Positions 49,497 to 60,701 of a stretch of 64,000 nucleotides of DNA are shown piece by piece. The first letter of the stretch is position 1, and each line of letters opens with the position of its first letter. A program made the translations under genes and the position numbers. Below the pieces are notes generated by a model, which saw nothing but the letters and a program-made list of their open reading frames with translations, was not told the DNA's origin and did not search any database. This DNA comes from Promerops cafer (lineage: Eukaryota; Chordata; Aves; Passeriformes; Nectariniidae), in contig VZSE01012473.1 in assembly GCA_013398275.1 (NCBI GenBank), positions 809,342 through 873,341 of the forward strand, in the 5' to 3' direction.

Positions 49497-49976
49497 TGAT
49501 ACCGAAATCGGCCAGAGAGAAACTTCCTAACACAGTTTTGAGTATTAGAAAGCAGGCATTCCTCACTGCAGCGCTGGTCACTCGGAGGCTCGAGTGCGCC
49601 GGCCGTCGGGTGAGCAGAGCTTTTATCGTACACGCTGATTACACATTCATTAGCTCTCCCCGCTTACTTGATGTGTAGGGATTACTTTAGTTTATGTAGT
49701 CACACCCCTTATCAGAAGTCCTTATATGGTTTTTGGGGTCTGTCTCCAATGTCCAGTGTGCTTTGTAGGGGGCTGTCCCTCGACCCCCACTTTTGAGTGA
49801 CCACAGTATCATTGTTTTGCATAACTTCTACGGTGTCAGCCTTGCAGAGCTGAGCTGGCATCCTGCTTGTGTTTTGCATGACTTTGGTTTCGTTGGCCTT
49901 ATCTACTTCTCCAAGGCTGCCTTGTTCCCTTTATTTGATAAGAGTAAACTGTTGTTCTGTTCTGCTGTCCTTATCA
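49497..49976 (-). repeat. 5' LTR of the provirus
   Basis: A 480-bp LTR, read on the minus strand from TGATAAGG (49976) to GGTATCA (49497). The termini form a 5-bp inverted repeat (TGATA/TATCA). A TATA-like CATATAAGG lies at about 49722-49730. The inner part keeps many CpGs (for example CTCGAG, GCGCC, CCGGCC and GTCGGG within 49580-49620), unlike the 3' LTR. The canonical polyadenylation signal seen in the 3' LTR is altered here. It would drive minus-strand transcription into gag if active. Confidence 0.88.
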
Positions 49977-50328
49977 TTTTGATATCTTTTGCTGGAATGA
50001 GTATTTGAAAGTGTGTCAGAGAGAAGAAAANTTTGGGGTCTGTCTCCAATGTCCAGTGTGCTTTGTAGGGGGCTGTCCCTCGACCCCCACTTTTGAGTGA
50101 CCACAGTATCATTGTTTTGCATAATCTACGGTGTCAGCCTTGCAGAGCTGAGCTGGCATCCTGCTTGTGTTTTGCATGACTTTGGTTTCGTTGGCCTTAT
50201 CTACTTCTCCAAGGCTGCCTTGTTCCCTTTATTTGATAAGAGTAAACTGTTGTTCTGTTCTGCTGTCCTTATCATTTTGATATCTTTTGCTGGAATGAGT
50301 ATTTGAAAGTGTGTCAGAGAGAAGAAAA
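49732..50328. repeat. ~300-bp near-perfect tandem duplication separated by one N
   Basis: The block 49732-50030 recurs at 50032-50328, separated by a single N at 50031. The only difference I find is two bases missing in the second copy (near 49823 versus 50123). The block holds the outer half of the 5' LTR plus about 54 bases of flanking host DNA. The single N at the seam and near-identity point to an assembly join that failed to merge overlapping ends. A true recent duplication is possible. Confidence 0.93.
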
Positions 50329-50864
50329 ATGCAAGAAGTATCTCTGGTACTGGCCCACAGGCCTGTGAGCAGTCAGGATCGTAGCAGGGGTCCAGAAAGG
50401 GCTGACAAGAAACGTTTGTATGCAGGACAGGTTGACGAGAATGTTGAAGCTGAAATAGAATCTGAACAACCTTGTCTTGCTGTTCAGTTTCCTTTTTTTT
50501 ATTTGAGGAAACAAGATTTTCTTAGTATTATATTGTGAATAAATATTATCCAGGACATGCCATATTTTTTCTCACTTTCTCTTATCATAAGGAACAGAAC
50601 CCCAGTCTAGGTTAGCCTCTTGGTTAAAAAGTGGCTCAGAACAAGTTTTGTGTACTGCTCTCCTTAGACTTTTATATGCTGCTTTGTCTGTCCACATTGT
50701 CTAACCTCCTCTTTGTCTAACCTTCTGTATATTCCACCTAGAAGAGAGTCACAAGTCCTGGTTATGTCAGAAAATCACATCACCCCTCTTGAGCTCCGGT
50801 TTTTCTTTTGCTTTGGCACCTTACTTTTCAATTCAGTTTTGCTACAGTCTTTTTTTCCCCACAG

Positions 50865-51078
50865 CTTTGAAAGACAGGAGGTTGAAATCTCTGTAAAAGA
50901 TGGGCCTCTTTGGAGCCTCTTGGCTGTTAACCAGCACCGAGTCTTGACTGGTTCCACACAGGAGTTGGTACCTCAACTATGGTTTGAAATTGTTATCCAG
51001 AAAATTTTCCTTCTCTATAAGCCACAGTCAGTAGTTTTTATTGCTACTGAATATTATTTTCAGCCCTGGCAGACTTAG
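50865..51078 (+). other. Acceptor-preceded open stretch (exon candidate)
   Basis: A pyrimidine run ending TTTTTTTCCCCACAG at 50850-50864 is followed by an open frame to the TAG at 51076-51078. The peptide begins SFERQEVEIS and ends FQPWQT. I recognise no domain. No good donor is present, so if real it would be a terminal exon. An in-frame extension upstream also exists, so openness alone is weak evidence. Confidence 0.2.
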
Positions 51079-51174
51079 CTTTTGCAAATAGCACTAGAGT
51101 GCTGATGCTTGTGATGCAAATTTCTGTAGCTGAGAAGGCCACCTGATGGTAAATGTTTCTACTTCTTTCTTCAG

Positions 51175-51525
51175 TCAAATGGCTTTTTGAGGCATTTCTT
51201 AGAGGAACTTGGTTGGAATATTGTATTAGGTACCTTTGTGCTTTTGAGGCTCCAACAACTAGATTTAAATGCTGTAGAACATATACAGAAAACGCAGGAA
51301 ATGAGAAACAAATACCTGCCAAGAAAAAGCACTTTTGCATTTTTATACTGTCATTATATCTTAAACCCCAGCCCTTCTGGCCTGATTCCTGTGTACAACT
51401 CTCCTGTACAGGAAGAAAACTTGGCTTTGACTGCCCTTTCATTTTGTGCTTCTGAGCCTCTGGTGGTACCAGCAAGTCACTTCTGTAAGCATCCAATTTT
51501 AAATAGCAGCCTTTTTAGCCTGTAG
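51175..51525 (+). other. Acceptor-preceded open stretch (terminal exon candidate)
   Basis: A strong pyrimidine tract and acceptor (CTACTTCTTTCTTCAG, ending at 51174) precede 116 open codons that end in TAG at 51523-51525. The peptide starts SNGFLRHFLEELGWNIVLG and has balanced, protein-like composition, unlike most chance frames here. I do not recognise the family. No AATAAA lies close downstream, and the opposite strand is also open (51496-51044), which weakens the case. Confidence 0.25.
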
Positions 51526-54121
51526 TGGAAAGTGTCCCACCTGGTCCTCTTCAGCCTAAGGAAGGATGAGTGCAGTGCCTTGCCCTGAGGAGCTGGGAAC
51601 ATAAACGGTAGAAAATGTATTTTCCTGAGTTCCCTTAGGGCTGTACAGAGAACCCTGGAGGGAGGAAGACAGCTGAGAAGAAATGAATGTTGGTAAATGG
51701 TATTAAAAGCTAGTAGACAGGGAGACACATGAATGCAAGATATATACGGCTGTTAAGTGAGGGAGACTGCAAACCCAATGTATGCCAGTGGCATGAGGAA
51801 TGAAACAAGAAAGGTTGTACCCAGTAGGGTCCCTTGGCTCCTCATAAATTTTTGAATTGTCTGCATTTCATTTTTTTTAATATCCTGTAAAATGAAAAAC
51901 TGGAATCATTAGAAGATGTGCTGGTGAAGGTGATAGGAAGTGAGAGAAGAAATTTCCATATTCTGGCCTTCATTTCTCTGATTGTCAATGATTTGTTAGT
52001 CAGTTATCTGGAAGTCAGATATATCTGTAGTTTGTTAAAGCGTAGATTATGTTGTTCAATTTATCTTGCCTGCATCTTTAGAACCACCGTTGGCATGACA
52101 ATATTTTGGACTTATTCCAGTGAAGAAAAAGATTTTAATTTTTCAGCACCCTCTGTGCAGAATGGCACTTAAGCTTCATATATTTCTACAATTTTAGTGG
52201 GAATGTAAAGAAATTGCCCTTTAAAACAAACATGCAGGGGCCTGCTAATTCCTGGAAATAATTTTAATTAAGGGGAAGAGAAGAAAAAGAAGGAAAAGCA
52301 GCCCTTTGGTATTGGGCTGGGACTTTGATGTGTGGTGCAAAATGACCGAGTGCTCCCAGAAAGCAAACACTCAGTGCTAATGAGAAATTACCAGTGAGGT
52401 GTGAGCAGTTGCTTGGCAGAGCAAGACCCATGAATTGGTCTTTTAAACTTTGTCAGTCCCTTCTCATTTCATCCTCAGCTGACTTGGCAGCCCTCTAAAA
52501 AATGAGGTCTAGGTATATATGCCATAGATTTCTCAAGTCACTCAGGAGGCCTGTAGCAGCTCTGCACGTTGTGTGCTGTGATCCATCCTTGTGGGAGGGT
52601 GGTACGAGCATCAGCATCACATGTGGATTTGTTCTCCTTGTAAATAGGTTAAGGCTGTGTCTTGTGATCTGGTTCCAAATTCTCTGAAGGTCAGCAGAGG
52701 ATTTTGATAAATATCTTGGCTTTTCCATGAGCCACTTTGCATTTGAAGTACATTTTTTTTTTTGACCAATCCTATGTGATCCCTAAGGGCGGCCATTCTC
52801 TTTGGTGGCAATCTGAATTCCAGCCGGATAAAGTCTTAGCTTTTCATTGTTGTCTCTGTTCTTCACATTAGGTAGCTGTTTTTCAAGAGGGTGTTTTTAA
52901 ACTGTGTCTGTCTCCATAAACTTTCCAGGCATAGTTGTCTTTACAAGGTGGGAGAAATGTATACTTAAAGGCATTATTTAAAATAATTCCCAGACAAAAT
53001 TCATTAACTTCAGTGAAGTGTCCTTAGGCAAGTACCTGAAGTGTCTTAAATTCAAGAAACAAACATAGGGCAGCCTTCTTCCTCCTGTCTTTTGTGGATG
53101 CCATCCAGATTTGTACTTGTTAAAATGCTGTATGTACTGTATGTGTGTGAGTACTTAGCTCTCAGGGAAGTGAGGTTCTCAGCCTGTCCCCTACAATGTA
53201 CATATCAGTAGTAGTCACATATTAATGTTGGTGGGAATGGTGAGGAATAATTTACTGATTTCTGAACCAGTTAAACTCATTTAATGGAAGGGTGAGTGTT
53301 TCAAAGCTGGATATGTCAACCCTCTGAGTTTCATTCCTCTGGCATCACAGCTTTTTGAAAACAAAAGCTATGTACTGTCTAGAGAGTTTTCTGTTGAACT
53401 TTTAATAACTTTGTGATCAGGTGCTGTGCAATTCAGCAGGTAATTGGTCTGTGTGCAACCCAAAATGTTTCAACAGGAGTATGTACATGACCACCAGTTT
53501 GTACTAATTAAATAATTGCTTCCATTAAGCTGAATGGGACTAATGCAAATTAGATAATAGAGAAAGGTAAGTGGGCAATTTAACTGCTGGGGGTTTGTTG
53601 CAGAATTTTCAATGATTTACTTTGTGGCAAAGAAGAAAGCATTGGAAAATATTGCTACTGAACAGCTCAAATGAAAAGGGATCATCTTGCAGTATGCATG
53701 GCTGCATGTTAGACTTGTGCCACAAGCTTTTTATATTTCTCTAAGGTTGTATGACAGGTTATAGTTAGAGCTGGGAGGGAGGGAGGAGGCTTTTTTTTTT
53801 CCCCTCTCTCCCTCAAGGAGCTTTTTAAGGCTTAGAAAACTTGAATATACTGACAAGGTTGTGTCATTGCCTGAAGTGGCCCAGCAGCATCCCTGGCCCA
53901 AAGGGCAGTGATCCAGTGCTTGGAGATGAGGCAGGTCCAAGGTCAGGCTGGGGTGTTGCAGTTCGGGTCAGGGAGGTAGAGGGCCAGGCACAAACTTGTG
54001 TGAACAATGCAAGGCCCAAGGGTTTGGGCTTCATTGCAGCTCCATAGCAAAGAAATGAGTTATTCCTGAGAGGAATATCTTCTCACTTTAGTTGTTCTTG
54101 GCAGGGATTTTTTTTCCCTTC

Positions 54122-54165
54122 TTTTTTTTTTTTTTTTTTTTTTTAAAAACCTAAAATGCCCACCN
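54122..54165. repeat. Long poly-T with adjacent single N
   Basis: Twenty-three T, then AAAAACC..., with a single N at 54165 between two similar words (CCTAAAATGCCCACC before, CCTGAAATGCCAGCC after). As at 50031, the N may mark an uncertain assembly join. Confidence 0.7.
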
Positions 54166-55534
54166 TTAAACACCTGAAATGCCAGCCTGAAACTGGAAAA
54201 ACCTTATGAAAGCCAGGAAAATGACAAAACCTTCTTTCTTTTAATTTACCTCAGTGTGAGTGTTGCGTGTCTTCACAGGAAAGAATGTGTTCATCTCTGG
54301 CATGGTACTGGAACAGCACTGAAAAATGTACATTAAACCATGGGTTGAAATTTTCTGTGTTTTAAATGTTTCTGTCTAGTCTCAGAGCAAAGAAGGCCCA
54401 ACTGAAGCAGGCATAGCTGGGACAGGATGAAGTCTTGATCCCCAGTCTTGCTGAGCAGAGCCCAGCCAGAAAGGTGTCCCTAGGCACAAGCACAAAGCGT
54501 CAGAACTCTTCCATTTCAGTGCCTTGTATCTGAGGAATTCCCTGAAAACTACTGCCAGCAGCAATGCTGAATATTGGGGGACTGACAATCAGTGAATTCC
54601 TGGTAATTCTGTCCTTGCCCCTGCTGCTGTTAGGGATGAACCGCAGTAGTTCAGTTGTCAGTGGAAGCTAGAGAGGAGGGCAGGTGTGATCCTGTGCTAA
54701 TTTTCTCCTTGTTCTCACCTATGTAACTGTCCCTGCTCTCAGAGGTGTGAAGTCATATGCTGGAGTACAGAATTTACCTTCCTTGTCCTGTTATTTTAAA
54801 TGTCTTCCAAGAATCAGATAAGATCAAAGCCCCTCAAGTGTGCTTTAAATAAATGGCTTGCTCTTTGTAAGCAAAAAGAAAAGATTGAATTGCCGTGACA
54901 TTTTTTAATCTTTCTGATTTCACATGTTGAAGTTGAAATGCATTGGGAAAGACCCTTGTCATTTTTCCGAAGTCTGCTGTGTCTGTGAGGAAGGGAGTAA
55001 TACCCTCACTTCCTTGCAGTCTCATTTCTGTATCTGGTCCTGCAGCCTTCAGAAGCCTGATGTAAGGTTTTGTTTTCCTCAGGACTGTGCTAGCTTCTGG
55101 ACAGTTTAGGCATACTTGTTGCTAAATTATATCTGATGAGAAAATATGAGAAGATCAAATACAGATTTATTCTCTGGAATACCTCAGCTACATGAGTTGC
55201 TCGAGGGTGAAGCTGGGTGACTTCTCGTCAATCAGTACTGTCCTATTCTCCATGGTACTGATCTCTGTTTGAGCTGCTGGAATTTATTATTTGGGGAATG
55301 AGCTTTCCCAGCCTTGGCTCTAATCTTATTTACTTGTGAACAATCTGTGTACAGCATTGACACAAAAAATTTCTGTGCCAAGCTAATACGCAGTGCAAGG
55401 GATAACATATTTAGATGTCTGTGTTGGATTTGGGAGGCTGTGAAGCTCATCATTCCTGCCTTTTCTTATCAAATAGTTGACTGCAGCATTCTGCTACCAT
55501 GCCGCCTGTCAGGAGTAGAGGTATTTCTGTCAAG

Positions 55535-55553
55535 GGAAAGAAAGAAAGAAAGA
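55535..55553. repeat. (AAAG)n microsatellite
   Basis: About four to five AAAG units. Confidence 0.85.
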
Positions 55554-58500
55554 CAATTCAGTTCTTTTCTCTTTCTGCTCTGTCGCTTCAGGAGATGCAG
55601 AGCAGAGAAATCTGATCCCTGAGGATCTCTGAAAACAGTGAGACGAGGATATATAGAGAAGGCAAAAATCAGCTACAGGACGCCATGCATTGAGAAATTC
55701 CAGATTCAATTGACTTTTGATGCGCCAGGCTTTAAACTGCCTTTTGGTAGTAGGCATTATAGATGATGCTGTCTTAAGGCAGCAGACAGGGCAGCAGACA
55801 GCAGCCATCAGGGCTCTTCCACGGACACAGCAGGGGTGGGGCGGGGCGTTGTCAATGAGCCATCAAATTCTTATACCAAAATGACTCTTTTGATAGTCAC
55901 TTTTTCCACATAAATGTCAGCATTAGTGATTCTTTATTGGTGGTAAAGCATTTTGTCAATCATTTCTCCCTTGAAATGAAAACAGTGCAATTAATAGTGC
56001 TAAAAAGAAATGTTTTACAAAGGACTGCAGAATGTACTGATTTTTGAGTCCTGGTGAAAATAGAGCCTTCAGTGTGCCACTGTTTTTGAAAAAATTGTTT
56101 TCTGACAAGGCTTCTTTTGGTGAGGAGTCTCAGAGATGAGGGGAGATGAGGAGGTAATGACTGCCTGGCTGTTGTGTCAGATGTCTGTGTGTGTGATGTG
56201 ATCCTCGTTGCTTAAAAAGACACTCCCAGGAGAGACCTACCTGCAAAGATTATGCTCATTTGAGCTTCTCTCCACCTGCAAGGGCAAGGACTGCGGCTCA
56301 CATGGCTGGCATTCAGGTATTTTCTAATCTGCATTTGGAAAGTTCCCCACTCCTTTCAGTCGCCTGGCTGTCCTCAGCAGCTGACTCAGATCTGCTCTTA
56401 ATCCCAAACTTCAGCCAAGGCTGAACCTTGTGTACTGAGGCAGGGAGGTCTTGAGCTAGAGATGTCTTCCCTCCCAGGACACAGTCTGCCCTGTTTTTGT
56501 TGCACTTAGGACATGATGAAAATATAATTTATTTAATCTAATCTGTTTAACATTGGCCATACTGCCACTGCCCTTCAGATTTCTGGTTTGTATTTGTGAT
56601 ACTTTTTTTTCTTCCCCCTGAAAATTAAGCTCCTTATATCAGTTGGAGTGGCTGTGGAAGAGCAAGGAATTTGCCTTTGTAGGAGGCTTTTAAAGTAATT
56701 ATTTATGATTCTAAGATGATTGGATATGTTTCAGTGTCAGTACTGGGTATGCATTTTTGAGAATGCTATTGAAACTTTCATACAAAAAATCCACTATATA
56801 TGTTCCTAGGATATTATTTTATTTGATTAAAGAACGTATTGAATGCAGTGCTATTGAATAAACTCTCATTTAATCTTTCAGAACATCTACAGCACTTTCC
56901 TCCTTCCAGGACAGGCAGAATTTAAACAAACTCCAAGCAAAGGGGACAGAAACACTTTTTTGACGTTACATCCCTTTTGCTCTAACTGGGGCTAGTTAGG
57001 CTGAATACATAATCACAAGCTCAGAAGCTTAATTTTTTATTGAAGGGAGCTTCTGTAGAAGGAGTTTAAAAAGTCACAGTGTGAGTGATGTCAAGTAAGC
57101 CTGAAGTTGCACTGGCCTTGAGCTTGTTCTGTGCAATAACGTGAATTAACCTCAGTGAACAATCAACAGCTGCAGTCTTGGGCTAGCAGAGCTTCCGGAT
57201 TATGACAACAAAGAGACCTCGAGTATTTTATCCTTTGAAAGTTAAATGAAAAAGTTAAAAGAAGAACTTTGTGATCAATGTTTTGATGGGGTCAGTATGG
57301 TTTTAGACACTTTCAACAAAATGGCTGCTGACATTCCTTGTTATCTAGTTTTCTGGCAGATGTGAAAAAAAATAAGTTCATAAAACAAAAATATTAATGA
57401 AAAGGGAAGAAATCTGTTTTAGAGTTTATTAATGATTTCTATTCTGTTAATTTTATTTATCCTAATTTTCTAATTAAGTTTTAGATCTTAGTAATGTTGC
57501 GTATAGATATTTTTCATTAGATGGGCAACAGAGCTTCTCCTCTGCTTCAGGCAAAAGTTCAGAATTTATTTCTGGGTTATGTGCCTGGTCAGTTGTATTT
57601 TTATATGTAGATCACTGCGCTAAAATGCAGAAGGATTTACAGCAAAAGAGTTGAAGATGTGGTGATCTCTAAGAGAGTTCACTAGGTCAAGCAAATTCAC
57701 TCTCTAAGATTGTAAAGCAATCTAGATCAAGTGATACAGAACACATACAAGCACCTTCTTGGCTTTGAAACAAAAGTAGAAACAATTCCTCCACCTTTAA
57801 GATTACTCAAGTTTTTGTTGATTTTGTTGCTTTTGCCATTTGAAACTGGAACAAATACAAGATTTTCTTCTTTCTAATAAGCTGGAAACAAAAATAAAGA
57901 CACATTTGTCCCGATGAAGTCCTTTTTACTACATAGCACTCTCCCAAGATGATCTCCATTCGTGCCTCATTTCTATAAAGTCCTCTCTTGAAACCTGATG
58001 GGAAATAGACTTTGGATGCATTTTCCCAGTCGAGAATAATCTCTTCCTGTGGTATGGATGCAATTTGGATAAAAGACATTGTGAGGGAGAGCAGATTTTG
58101 TACCTTGCCTGGCACTTCAGGCTCCATGCCTGACACAGTAATGCTGTTCTATGCAGCAGAAGTGTTCACAAGTGGGTAAGGACACATTGATGCAATCAGT
58201 AGTTCATAGTCTCCTTTTCCAGCTAGAATCACTTCTTTCATGAAAGATCTTCTAGTGCTGTACTTGAATTGTTTAATTTATGCCATAGATTTTTTTTTCC
58301 TTCTCAGTACGCCTCTTGTACTAAGTGTGTGCTTAAATGGGAAGGAATGGCCTTATTTCTTCTGACTGTCTAATCTAATTAATCTGTTCCATTTATTCAG
58401 TAATTAGACCATGCAGGTTTTTTTTTTTTTTTACTCATGAAGTAGAAGACAGGAGTGCTGAACATCTGTGTTTGTTCCTGTGGAGTCTGTCTGGTTGAGT

Positions 58501-59174
58501 AAAGGGCATCCTCCAGTGTCATCCTTATCACTTGAAACAGGTGTTTGAAGTTCACCCTTTTGGATGACTTTGAACCAAAGGCAGGGAAAGCCTACTGGGA
58601 AGAGAAGCATCAAACGCCTTGTAGGCCTTTTGAAAGAGTTAGATCTCTCTCTGATCTCACTGGTTTCAGTCAGGCTATTAGGTCTTTAAGCATCTTGGCT
58701 TTGAGGATTAATCTGTACTCTTAATTGTCCATTCCTGATGGTTTCTGTCACTCCAGGTATACTAATTCTGCCTTAATAACTATGGAAGTTATTGCATTGG
58801 CATAAAAACACTTGTTATTCTGCTTATAACATTCTTCACTTAAAAGCCTTCCCTTCAGAACCTTTCAGCCAGTCTGCAATTGGGGTGATGGGGGATGGGA
58901 AGCATGAGTAGAGCCATAGCACTTGGTAAATCATTTCTTCTCAAGTTCTCTGGGCTCCTGGAGCAAGGGAAGTGTCACCATGTCACCTTTTTACTAAAAC
59001 CTGCTGGTAGCAAGCTGTCAGAGTGTTGATTCCCAGGCACGTTGCATTAGAAGAGGATCTAACATCTGCTCTTGCTGAGTGTCCTGTGGGCTTTGAGGAG
59101 TTGGGAAGCTGTGTGCATTTGTGTGTGAGTCTTATCATGATGGAAGTGAAGTGCCACAGAGATGAGTAATGGAG

Positions 59175-59575
59175 AAGGGCTGAGATGAGAGAGCTGGGAC
59201 TATTCAGCTTTTAGAGGAGAAGACTCAGGCAGAATCTTATCAATATATATGAATAGCTGAAGGGAGGGTGCAAAGAAGATTGGAGTGAGACTCTTTTCAG
59301 TGGTGCCCAGTGACAGGAACAGAAGCACAGACTGAAACAGAGGAAGTTCTGTCTGAACATAAGGAAAATACTCTTGCTGTGATGGTGACTGAGCACTGGC
59401 ACAGGCTGCCCAGAGAGGTTGTGCAGCCTTGTGACTGGAGATCTTTAAAAGCTCTCTGATACAATTCTGGGCAGCGGGCTCTGAGTGCCTCTGCTTGAAC
59501 CAGACAGTTGGATCAGATGTCCTCCAGGGCTCCCTTCCAGCCTCAGCCAGCCTGAGATTCTGTGAAGTTAAGTTT
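59175..59575 (+). mobile_element. CR1 LINE fragment, 3' part
   Basis: About 400 bp of CR1 on the + strand. Typical phrases include CTTTTCAGTGGTGCCCAGTG, GGAAGTTCTGTCTGAACATA and GAGCACTGGCACAGGCTGCC. It ends near GATTCTGTGAAGT with a decayed octamer tail. It belongs to a different CR1 subfamily from the 35305 copy, judging by the ACAGGAACAGAAGCACAGAC and CCCAGAGAGGTTGTGCAG wording. Frames are broken and it is 5'-truncated. Confidence 0.92.
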
Positions 59576-59732
59576 TAATACGGGGCATCATGTGGGCAGT
59601 GACGTGATATGAGATGGAAGTTTAATTTTCCATCTGCCTTGACTTGTCCAGTGCTATGTGCAGTTACTTCATTCTTCTGTACAATATGGTCCCACTAATG
59701 ACGCCTTTTGCTGTCCTACTGACAGGGGTTTT

Positions 59733-59760
59733 AAAATTAAAAAAAAAAAATAAAAAAAAT
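59733..59760. repeat. A-rich tract
   Basis: AAAATTAAAAAAAAAAAATA-like run. No retroposed gene body is recognisable upstream. Confidence 0.8.
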
Positions 59761-60114
59761 TAATAAGTTACAGGAAATCTTTTCAATTTCTGTATGTGTA
59801 AGATTTTGGGGAGAGCTCTGCTTTCTTTCAAAGCTGTAAATGAAAAATTAGTTTTTGTGGTTATGCAAAAATGATCAGAAGTATAACTTCCTTAAAAACC
59901 AAAATAGTACGTAAGACAGAGATTCTAATGCTCTGTGTTTTATGAAAATATTTTGATTTTAGAAAGCTGATTTTTAGTTTTTTTTTTTAGTTTCTTGTAT
60001 TTTCTGTTTTTCATCAAACTTCCCCCCCCTCCCCAGTATTGGATTTATATATTATATGTTATATTTTCTAGATGTGTAGAATTTATGTATATGTCTTTTT
60101 TGAGTCTCAGGTCC

Positions 60115-60184
60115 ATGAAGTGCTCATATCTGATCCAGTGTTTAATGGGATGAAGTGCTCATATCTGATCCAATGTTTAATAGG
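60115..60184. repeat. 35-bp tandem duplication
   Basis: ATGAAGTGCTCATATCTGAT and the following 15 bases occur at 60115-60149 and again at 60150-60184 with two substitutions. A recent local duplication, probably replication slippage. Confidence 0.93.
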
Positions 60185-60619
60185 ATTCAGATTATGCAAA
60201 GAAGCTGATAATGCTGCCCTCTTCTAATGAAGTGCTTGAACATGGGCCTAAGTGGAAACATGCTGTGTGTGATGTTCAGAAGTGCCCATGGGAGAAAGGA
60301 GCTTAGATCCCATTGAGAGTGAAGAACGTGATCCCACCAGCTTTAGGATGTGACATGTCCCCCTTGCTCTGCTCCTGCTGCCAGTGCTGGGTGTTGTCAT
60401 TCTGATGGCTTCAGGATGGACTGGGTTTCATGCGCCGCCCCTTTACAGTCACAGCTTACCAAGTTTTTCTCTATTAGGTTTCAATCCAGTGGTTTTAGCA
60501 TCATTAATGGGGGGGGGGTGTCTCTTTTGTCCTTCCCAAAGGCACGGTTAGAAAGAGTTGTTTTCCTTGTATTTTGTAAAAGATGTGTAACTTCTGACAC
60601 ACAGGCTCTCGTTTTGCAG

Positions 60620-60701
60620 GTCCCCAGTTTGCTGGTTGCAGAGAGGCCACCTTGTCAACTGGGATCACATCAAGTGCTCTGAGCTCCTGTTCCTCCACCA
60701 G
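60620..60701 (+). other. 82-bp internal exon candidate
   Basis: The acceptor CTCTCGTTTTGCAG ends at 60619 and a near-consensus donor CAG|GTACGT begins at 60702, with a plausible branch region (CTTCTGAC) about 25 bases upstream. The segment is open in two frames: one gives SPVCWLQRGHLVNWDHIKCS..., the other QFAGCREATLSTGITSSALS.... I cannot name a protein. It is the best-bounded exon-like unit in the window and lies on the same strand as the 12636 splice motif. It could be an alternative exon, a noncoding RNA exon or a cryptic exon. Confidence 0.35.

Larger units (their letters stand above)
43537..49976 (-). mobile_element. Class I (gammaretrovirus-like) endogenous retrovirus, env-less provirus
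   Basis: A provirus of about 6.4 kb on the minus strand: 5' LTR (49497-49976), leader, gag, disrupted pro-pol, polypurine tract and 3' LTR (43537-43882). The gag matrix and capsid layout, a gag stop in readthrough-like context, the RT motif QYVDD, and the integrase order all point to the gamma-like class. After the integrase C-terminus only about 130 bases remain before the polypurine tract, so env is absent. The outer end reads CTGTCCTTATCA and the inner end TGATACC, giving the short TGATA/TATCA inverted termini of a retroviral LTR. It could not produce infectious particles: env is missing and the enzymes are broken. If the 49732-50328 duplication is real, the outer LTR edge could instead be 50274. 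Confidence 0.93.
50329..59174. other. Mostly gene-free stretch right of the provirus
   Basis: No host gene can be named. Two open stretches preceded by good splice acceptors are listed separately (50865-51078 and 51175-51525). Others: a 23-base poly-T (54122-54144) beside the N at 54165, an AAAG run (55535-55553), a GC-box-like GGGGCGGGGC near 55836-55846, and a homeodomain/octamer-rich patch at 53500-53555 (TAATGCAAATTA at 53541-53552). Another AT-rich patch at 55860-56010 also looks like noncoding regulatory sequence. The remainder shows nothing. Confidence 0.5.

Noticed and set aside
50274..50274. Outer edge of the 5' LTR placed in the second duplicate copy
   Set aside because: The same edge sequence occurs at 49976 in the first copy, and the single N suggests the second copy is an assembly duplicate; 49976 was preferred.
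49793..50306. Two near-identical ~70-codon + strand frames
   Set aside because: They are antisense to the LTR and exist twice only because of the 49732-50328 duplication.
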